From: Pantoea agglomerans
Lineage (GTDB): Bacteria > Pseudomonadota > Gammaproteobacteria > Enterobacterales > Enterobacteriaceae
DNA length: 64,000 bases
Assembly: GCF_021397715.1 (NCBI RefSeq)
Contig: NZ_CP090207.1
Span: forward strand, 4,030,001 to 4,094,000
Reading direction: 5' to 3'
Part shown: piece after piece, positions 58,361-64,000 of the stretch
Layout: each line of letters opens with the position of its first letter
Position numbering within the stretch: position 1 is the stretch's first letter
Translations under genes and position numbers: made by a program
Notes under the pieces: generated by a model
Database searches by the model: none
What the model was told of the DNA's origin: nothing
What the model saw: only the letters and a program-made list of their open reading frames with translations

Positions 58361-59857
58361 TTATGCGGCTGGCGGCTGGATGTCGCTGGCGCTGCTGTCC
58401 GGCTGGCTGGCATCGTTGCCGGTCGCCGGCACCACAGGCGGTGCCATCACCTTTTCCCACTCACTTTGCAGGCTTTTGACGTTGGTTTCGGCTTCGCCTT
58501 CCGGCTGAATCAGCACCATCATCAGCTCCTGGCTCAGTTGCTGACGCAGCTCCTGATTCAGCTGTTCACGGGTCAGACCGGCAAGAAAGGTCTGACGCAG
58601 TTTCTGGTACTGCTCCGGCGCGATATCCACCACCGAGTTCCGCTGCGAGCGCAGTCGCTGGCTCATCAACACATCGGTATCGGTGCGGGCATAGGTGGTG
58701 AACAGCTTATTCAGCTCCAGCAGCTTCTGCGCCATCAGCGCATCAAACTCCTCCTGCGGTAAACCTTTGTCGCGGACTGCCGCCAGTTCACGCGCCACCA
58801 GATTCATGTTCTGCGCCAGCGTCTCATTGCGTGCATCGAGATTGATTGAGCATTGCGCACGCTGGTAAAGCACGCGGCAGTCAAAACCGACCTGCACGCC
58901 CTGCGCTTTGCTGTCGCTCAGCGTGCGCTGCACATGCCAGAACAGCGCTTCACGCGCCAGATCGCCCTGCCAGTAACGCTGCAGGTTCTGGGAGTCGCGA
59001 ATCGGTTGCCACGGCGTATCCCACACCAGCGACAGGCGATCCTGCGTCATTTTGCCGCTGACCAGGTTAACCGGCTCGTGCGGCAGCGGCGATAAGGTTG
59101 GCAGCGGCGCAGGGGTTTCACGTTTGCCGGTCAACGGCGAAAACGCTTTGTTGATCTGCTCGGAGAGGCTACGGCTTTCGACATTACCCACCACGTACAG
59201 CGTCATCGCATCAGGGGTATACCACTGACGGTAAAAATCATTCAGCTGGGTTAAATCGACCGGGGCACGCGGTTGCGCTGCGGGATCGTGCGCCAGCAAT
59301 GCCGAACCTTTCAGACGATAGCGCCACCAGACATCCTGGGTATCTTTCGGCCAGGTGGCGACCGGATCGGATGCGGACAGGGCGGTATTCACCACCTGCT
59401 CGGTAATCGCCATGTTGCCTGCGGTGGCCGCCAGCCAGTTCAGGGCTTCTTTCAGCAGTTCGGGGCGATTGTTGGGCAGGCTGAGGTTGTATTGCGTGAA
59501 GTCATAGGAGGCGATAACGGGCGGCAGCGGATGCTGGGGGTCCATCGCCTGTTGCCATAACGCCCGCTGCTGGTTGGTGTCGAGCGCGGTGTTATGCACC
59601 ATCGCCAGACGTGGCAGCAGATGGCTGAAGCCCGCCTGTTGCGCACTTTCGACCAGCGAGCCGGTATTCACCACCATACGCAGTTCGATGCGGTCACTGG
59701 GACGTTGCGGTGTGGCCAGTAACTGCCAGTTAAATCCGTTATCCAGCTTGCCTTCCTGCCAGGCCGGATCCGGTTGCAGCGTTTCTGCCTGGAGACCATA
59801 GCTGGTGGCTGCCAGCACTAATCCACCAACCAAAAGCCGAATTCTGGTGCCCTGCAT
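58361..59857 (-). CDS. yhjJ: M16-family periplasmic protein YhjJ, inactive-type
   Basis: A 498-residue secreted protein, the E. coli YhjJ length, with signal peptide ending near LQAE. It has the pitrilysin/insulinase fold, but the zinc motif HxxEH is absent: the matching place reads FSHLLPRLAM. E. coli YhjJ lacks it too, so it is probably not a protease. Conserved RLSLVWDTPWQPIRDSQ and FDCRVLYQRAQC. Function unknown. Confidence 0.93.
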   Translation of the reverse strand: MQGTRIRLLVGGLVLAATSYGLQAETLQPDPAWQEGKLDNGFNWQLLATPQRPSDRIELRMVVNTGSLVESAQQAGFSHLLPRLAMVHNTALDTNQQRALWQQAMDPQHPLPPVIASYDFTQYNLSLPNNRPELLKEALNWLAATAGNMAITEQVVNTALSASDPVATWPKDTQDVWWRYRLKGSALLAHDPAAQPRAPVDLTQLNDFYRQWYTPDAMTLYVVGNVESRSLSEQINKAFSPLTGKRETPAPLPTLSPLPHEPVNLVSGKMTQDRLSLVWDTPWQPIRDSQNLQRYWQGDLAREALFWHVQRTLSDSKAQGVQVGFDCRVLYQRAQCSINLDARNETLAQNMNLVARELAAVRDKGLPQEEFDALMAQKLLELNKLFTTYARTDTDVLMSQRLRSQRNSVVDIAPEQYQKLRQTFLAGLTREQLNQELRQQLSQELMMVLIQPEGEAETNVKSLQSEWEKVMAPPVVPATGNDASQPDSSASDIQPPAA

Positions 59858-60040
59858 GTGAACCCCTACTCAAATAATTCAAATATCGTTATCGCTGGCA
59901 CGTTTTGCCGCTGTTATTAGCGAACCGGCTGGACGCCGAATCGCGCTGTTATCCAATAACAGAGTGTTTGACCACAGGAAGCTCAGGATGTCGCGCAACG
60001 AAGTGAAAAACGTCAAAAAAAACAAGTAGGGTTTATTATC

Positions 60041-60079
60041 CAAATGCCCGCTGTCAGGGCAAGCGACAGCGGGCATTTG
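60041..60079 (-). terminator. Strong hairpin after dctA
   Basis: CAAATGCCCGCTGTC and GACAGCGGGCATTTG form a perfect 15-bp stem with a nine-base loop, 26 bases beyond the dctA stop. The T-run after it is short. Confidence 0.7.
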
Positions 60080-60104
60080 TCGGGATTTAAGTGAAAATCA
60101 ATGA

Positions 60105-61394
60105 TTAAACGGAAGGTTCAGACGCTTTTTTCGCCTTATTCCGGCCAGCAAGCGTGTCATTCAGCTGTTTTTGATCCAGCTGGTCGACCCATTTTGCCAC
60201 CACCACGGTCGCCACGCCGTTACCCACCAGATTGGTCAGCGCACGGGCTTCAGACATAAAGCGGTCGATACCCAGAATCAGCGCAAGTCCGGCCACCGGC
60301 AGATGTCCCACCGCGGAGAGCGTTGCCGCCAGCACGATGAATCCGCTGCCCGTCACCCCGGCTGCCCCTTTCGAGGAGAGCAACAGCACCACCAGCAGCG
60401 TGATCTGATGGAAGATATCCATGTGCGCATTGGTGGCCTGGGCGATAAACACCGCCGCCATGGTCAGGTAGATCGAGGTCCCGTCCAGGTTGAAGGAGTA
60501 ACCGGTCGGTATCACCAGTCCCACCACCGATTTCTTGCAGCCGAGCCGCTCCATCTTATCCAGCATACGCGGCAGCGCAGACTCGGAAGAGGAGGTGCCC
60601 AGTACGATCAGCAGCTCTTCTTTGATGTACGCGATAAATTTGAAGATGCTGAAACCGGCAAACAGACGCGCAATCAGCCCCAGCACAATCACCACGAACA
60701 GAATACAGGTGATGTAGAAGCAGATAATCAGCTGGCCGAGCTGCACCAGCGAACCCACGCCATACTTACCGATAGTGAACGCCATGGCACCAAAGGCCCC
60801 GATAGGCGCCAGCCGCATGATCATATTGATAATGCCGAAAATGACTTTCGAGAAGTTTTCAATCACGTTGAAAATCAGCGTGCCGGTGTTGCCGAGGCGA
60901 TGCAGTGCGAAACCAAACAGAATGGCGAACAGCAGCACCTGCAGAATGTTACCGCTGGCAAAAGCACCGATCACGCTGTTAGGGATCACATCCAGCAGGA
61001 ACGCCACAACGCCCTGCTGTTCCGCCTGCTGCGCATACATGGCCACCGCTTTGGCATCCAGCGTCGCCGGATCGACGTTCATCCCGGCACCCGGCTGCAC
61101 CACGTTGACCACCACCAGACCGATAATCAGTGCGATAGTACTGACAATTTCAAAATAGAGCAGCGCCACCGCACCGGTGCGGCCGACCGCTTTCATACTT
61201 TCCATCCCGGCAATGCCGGTCACCACGGTACAGAAAATCACCGGGGCGATAATCATCTTGATCAATTTAACAAAGCCATCTCCCAACGGCTTCATCTGGG
61301 TCCCGAGTTCCGGATAAAAATGGCCTAACAAAACGCCGATGCCAATCGCCATCAGCACCTGGAAATAGAGGCTTTTAAAAAGTGAGGTTTTCAT
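60105..61394 (-). CDS. dctA: C4-dicarboxylate:proton symporter DctA
   Basis: Aerobic uptake of succinate, fumarate, malate and aspartate. 429 residues (E. coli 428). Glutamate-transporter family motifs: [14 protein letters not shown] (hairpin 1), [23 protein letters not shown] (TM7) and [19 protein letters not shown] (hairpin 2). Located between yhjJ and hmsP as in E. coli. In E. coli it needs DcuS-DcuR and CRP; I could not place a convincing CRP site here. Confidence 0.97.
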   Translation of the reverse strand: MKTSLFKSLYFQVLMAIGIGVLLGHFYPELGTQMKPLGDGFVKLIKMIIAPVIFCTVVTGIAGMESMKAVGRTGAVALLYFEIVSTIALIIGLVVVNVVQPGAGMNVDPATLDAKAVAMYAQQAEQQGVVAFLLDVIPNSVIGAFASGNILQVLLFAILFGFALHRLGNTGTLIFNVIENFSKVIFGIINMIMRLAPIGAFGAMAFTIGKYGVGSLVQLGQLIICFYITCILFVVIVLGLIARLFAGFSIFKFIAYIKEELLIVLGTSSSESALPRMLDKMERLGCKKSVVGLVIPTGYSFNLDGTSIYLTMAAVFIAQATNAHMDIFHQITLLVVLLLSSKGAAGVTGSGFIVLAATLSAVGHLPVAGLALILGIDRFMSEARALTNLVGNGVATVVVAKWVDQLDQKQLNDTLAGRNKAKKASEPSV

Positions 61395-61619
61395 AAACAG
61401 GTGTCCACTAACGCCGTGAGGTGATGTTGTCGGATTCGTTATTGTGACTGACGGGCAACACAGGCGGCGCCTGACAGTAACCCGAAAATAACACTCTGTT
61501 TACGTGATTAATACAGGCTGACAAACCAGCGGGAAATGATACCGACGTAATTCTGAACTGAAACGCTTCAGCATGGGGTTTTGTAACTAAAATTCTCGCA
61601 AAATCAATGAATCAGGCAA

Positions 61620-63626
61620 TTATTCCGTCAGTGAGGGTTTTTCAATCCATGCCTGATTGAATCGCGCTACCGGCAGCGCTTCAGCATAAAGGTAACCCTG
61701 ACCGATGTAGATACCGCGCGCCAGCAGCCAGTCGCGCTGCTCAGCGGTTTCGACCCCTTCAGCAATCACGTCCAGGTGAATAATGTCAGCGATCGCCGCC
61801 ACGATGCGCACCATGGTGTCATCAACGGGCAGCGCCGCCACAAAGCTGCGATCCATCTTGAGCTTATTGACCGGCAGAGCTTTTAACTGATGCAGCGAAT
61901 TGAGGTTGGAATAGCCCATGCCAAAATCATCCAGCGCCACCGCGACGCCGGTTTGTTGCAACATCCGCAGCAGCGAGATCGCCTGCTCGGCATCACCGAT
62001 ATGGGCGGTTTCCGTCATCTCCAGCACAAAGGTGCCGGGCGCAATCTGATGGCGCGTCAGCAGCGCCTGCAGATGGGAGACCATCGCGGTATCGCGCAGC
62101 TGAACGGCAGAAATATTGACGCTAAGCGGCAGCATGATGCCCTGTCGCTGCCAGCCTGCCAGAATCCGGCACGCCTCTTCAAATACCCAGCGGCCAATCG
62201 CGGTAATGACGCCAATCTCCTCCGCGCTGGCGATAAACTCTTCCGTCAGGCCAAAACTGCCGTCCGGCTGACGCATACGCAGCAGCGCTTCCGCGCCAGC
62301 CAGCTCGCCGGTTCGCATATCAATCTGCGGCTGCAGGTAGAGCGCGAACTGATCGTCATGCAGCCCCTGCAAAATATCGTGTTCCTGGGTCAGGCGTTTC
62401 TGTGCCCGCTCGGTTAATGCCGCATCGAAGAACAGAATCTGATTTTTCCCCTGATGACGCGCCGACATCATGGCGGAGGTCGCGCGATCGAGCAGCTCAT
62501 TGGCGCTCAGCGGCTGGTCGTCGCGCAGCGCCAGCCCGATGCTGGCGTTAGGTCGCAGCTGCAACTGATGCAGATTCACCGGCTGGTTAAGCCGAATCAT
62601 CAGGTTGCGCGCCAGCCGCAGCGCGCGGAATGGATTACTGGCGCGCTTCATCAGCAGCACGAAATCGCTGGTGCCGGTCTGAGCCAGCAGCGTGTGGTCA
62701 TCCAGCGTGCTGCGGATCTTCTCGACCAGGGTCAGCATCAGCGTGTCACGCTGCTCATCACTCAGCACGCCGTTGGCTTCCTGCAGGGTCTCAATACGGA
62801 TCACCATCAGGCCGAGTGGCTGGTCAGGGTTGCACATATACTGATCGACCAGCGCCAGAAACAGCGCCCGGTTGGGCAGGTCGGTGACGTCAAAATGGGT
62901 GGTCAGCCGGCTCATCTCATCGTGTACCGATTCCAGCACCTGCTGATTACGATTGTAACTGCGGATCAGCATGCCAATCTCATCGTCGCGATGGCTCGGC
63001 GGCAGCGTCAGTTTGTGGGTCAGAATCGACTGTGGCGGCAGCTCCTGCAGTTCACGCGAGATATTACGCAGCGGATGCACCACCAGCCGGTTAATGCACC
63101 AGCTGATCGCTACCGACAGAATCAGCGCCAGCAACAGATAGGTGGTGATCATGGTCGACAGAGTACTGAGGATGAACTGGTAAACGCGGGTCGAGTTAGC
63201 CTGCAGCACCAGATAGGCGAGAGGTTTCGGCAGGCCGGTATTCTCGACCGAGTAGAGCGGCAGCGTTATCTGCACCGGCAGCTCAAACAGGCGCGCCACC
63301 AGCCGCGGCACCGGTTTTTCGTTTTCAAAGTCAGCGTGCAGCGCCTGGAAGGCGTTGGGCAGCACCACATCGGCACGCGATAAAATCCCGGCGGGCTTCA
63401 GTGAGTGAAGAATGCGTTCGGCCTGCGGAATATCGGCTCTCAGTACCGCTTCCGAGAGCGGCTGACGCACGGTATGAGCGATATTCTCCATCTGCTGGGC
63501 GTAGTCAATCCTGCGCTGCTGCACAAAATGAAACAGTTGGATGACGATAAAGATGCTGATGGTGATAACCGCAACCAGCGAAACCGTCGCCATCTGCTTT
63601 ATCGTAAGTGACCGGCTTACCCGCAA
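61620..63626 (-). CDS. hmsP: HAMP-GGDEF-EAL phosphodiesterase HmsP (PdeK, YhjK)
   Basis: A 668-residue inner-membrane protein: helix at about 15-33, periplasmic domain, second helix near 157-178, HAMP, degenerate GGDEF, EAL. The GGDEF site reads TGTSDFVLL, so no cyclase activity is expected. The EAL part is complete: AEALLRM, NISAVQL, EMTETAH, DDFGMGYSN, and IAEGVET. Close to Yersinia HmsP and E. coli YhjK, which lower c-di-GMP and limit matrix production. Start is a TTG at 63624-63626 with GGAG before it. Just downstream of bcsC. Confidence 0.93.
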   Translation of the reverse strand: MRVSRSLTIKQMATVSLVAVITISIFIVIQLFHFVQQRRIDYAQQMENIAHTVRQPLSEAVLRADIPQAERILHSLKPAGILSRADVVLPNAFQALHADFENEKPVPRLVARLFELPVQITLPLYSVENTGLPKPLAYLVLQANSTRVYQFILSTLSTMITTYLLLALILSVAISWCINRLVVHPLRNISRELQELPPQSILTHKLTLPPSHRDDEIGMLIRSYNRNQQVLESVHDEMSRLTTHFDVTDLPNRALFLALVDQYMCNPDQPLGLMVIRIETLQEANGVLSDEQRDTLMLTLVEKIRSTLDDHTLLAQTGTSDFVLLMKRASNPFRALRLARNLMIRLNQPVNLHQLQLRPNASIGLALRDDQPLSANELLDRATSAMMSARHQGKNQILFFDAALTERAQKRLTQEHDILQGLHDDQFALYLQPQIDMRTGELAGAEALLRMRQPDGSFGLTEEFIASAEEIGVITAIGRWVFEEACRILAGWQRQGIMLPLSVNISAVQLRDTAMVSHLQALLTRHQIAPGTFVLEMTETAHIGDAEQAISLLRMLQQTGVAVALDDFGMGYSNLNSLHQLKALPVNKLKMDRSFVAALPVDDTMVRIVAAIADIIHLDVIAEGVETAEQRDWLLARGIYIGQGYLYAEALPVARFNQAWIEKPSLTE

Positions 63627-63742
63627 AAATTCTCTCCTGACGATGAAAAAAGCCCAGATAGCAGACAGTACAATGCCCGCCAGTATATCCCATAAACTGA
63701 CTTTTTTACCGTCTGAAAAGTCCGGCTTTTTCCCGGTCGGGA

Positions 63743-64000
63743 TTATTTGAAATCCGCGTAAGGGGTCAGCGGCTGTGGCGGCATATCCAGATCCCCTTCC
63801 CAGCCAGCGGCAGAGTAACGCACGTAAATAAGCCCGTGACTTGGGGTATAGTCTTTCGCCTGTTGAATATCGACGCCCACCCCGATAAACCAGTCGGGCG
63901 TGATACGACGTTCAACCACGCCCTGCAGCGTATACCCGGTGCCGCTACCGGTGCTGCTGGCGGAAACGGGATTGCTGGCAAGGGTAAAACCGGGATTGAC
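63743..64000 (-). CDS. bcsC: Cellulose synthase outer-membrane subunit BcsC, C-terminal 85 residues (partial)
   Basis: The frame runs off the window end and stops at 63743. The residues ERRITPDWFIGVGVDIQQAK and then DYTPSHGLIYVRYSAAGW match the C-terminal barrel of BcsC, the outer-membrane porin that exports cellulose. The rest of the bcs operon should lie beyond the window. Confidence 0.92.
   Translation of the reverse strand, partial: VNPGFTLASNPVSASSTGSGTGYTLQGVVERRITPDWFIGVGVDIQQAKDYTPSHGLIYVRYSAAGWEGDLDMPPQPLTPYADFK

Noticed and set aside
61395-61619. CRP site upstream of dctA
   Set aside because: Several TCAC/TGTG pieces occur, but none with the six-base spacing and two good arms.

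Overview
The window is a stretch of enterobacterial core chromosome. Nearly every protein aligns by eye along its whole length with a well-known Escherichia coli K-12 protein, usually at the same length, and long blocks keep the E. coli gene order. Extra genes (glpT and yehS near metR, a DUF1460 lipoprotein, an alpha/beta hydrolase beside kdgK) and the end of a cellulose operon suggest a plant- or environment-associated member of the Enterobacterales, most likely Erwiniaceae (Pantoea or Erwinia). The genus is an inference, not something the sequence proves.

Layout. 1-14 kb: end of ysgA, metE/metR with MetJ boxes between them, yehS, yigM (biotin transporter), glpT with a CRP-site promoter, yigL, pldB, rhtB, a DUF1460 lipoprotein, rhtC, recQ and pldA. 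14-18 kb: yigI, rarD, an AbrB-family membrane protein, and corA behind a long structured leader. 18-26.5 kb: uvrD with a LexA-like box, the tightly overlapped operon lptM-dapF-yigA-xerC-yigB, and cyaA with a TTG start. 26.7-30.8 kb: hemCDXY, divergent from cyaA across a CRP site. 30.9-32.5 kb: the small RNA GlmZ with a sigma54 promoter and three GlrR-type upstream sites, a palindrome-rich gap, a broken tRNA-Pro copy, and the tRNA operon argX-hisR-leuT-proM. 32.7-45.4 kb: the complete enterobacterial common antigen (ECA) operon wecA-wzzE-wecBC-rffGH-wecDE-wzxE-wecF-wzyE-wecG. 45.7-53 kb: rho, trxA, rhlB, gppA, rep and ppiC. 53-64 kb: the yhj block (yhjG, pdeH, kdgK, a hydrolase, yhjJ, dctA, hmsP) ending in the 3' end of bcsC.

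How the genes work together. The wec genes hold every step from the lipid-linked GlcNAc primer to flipping and polymerisation of ECA. lptM-dapF-yigA-xerC-yigB and hemCDXY are translationally coupled or closely packed. pdeH and hmsP are c-di-GMP phosphodiesterases next to a cellulose operon whose synthase is activated by c-di-GMP. GlmZ supports amino-sugar supply (glmS) for the envelope.

No prophage, transposase, CRISPR array or defence island is visible. The most unusual DNA is non-coding: a tRNA-Pro 3' fragment whose T-loop is interrupted by a chain of small hairpins (31865-32001), and the nested palindromes just before it (31380-31780).
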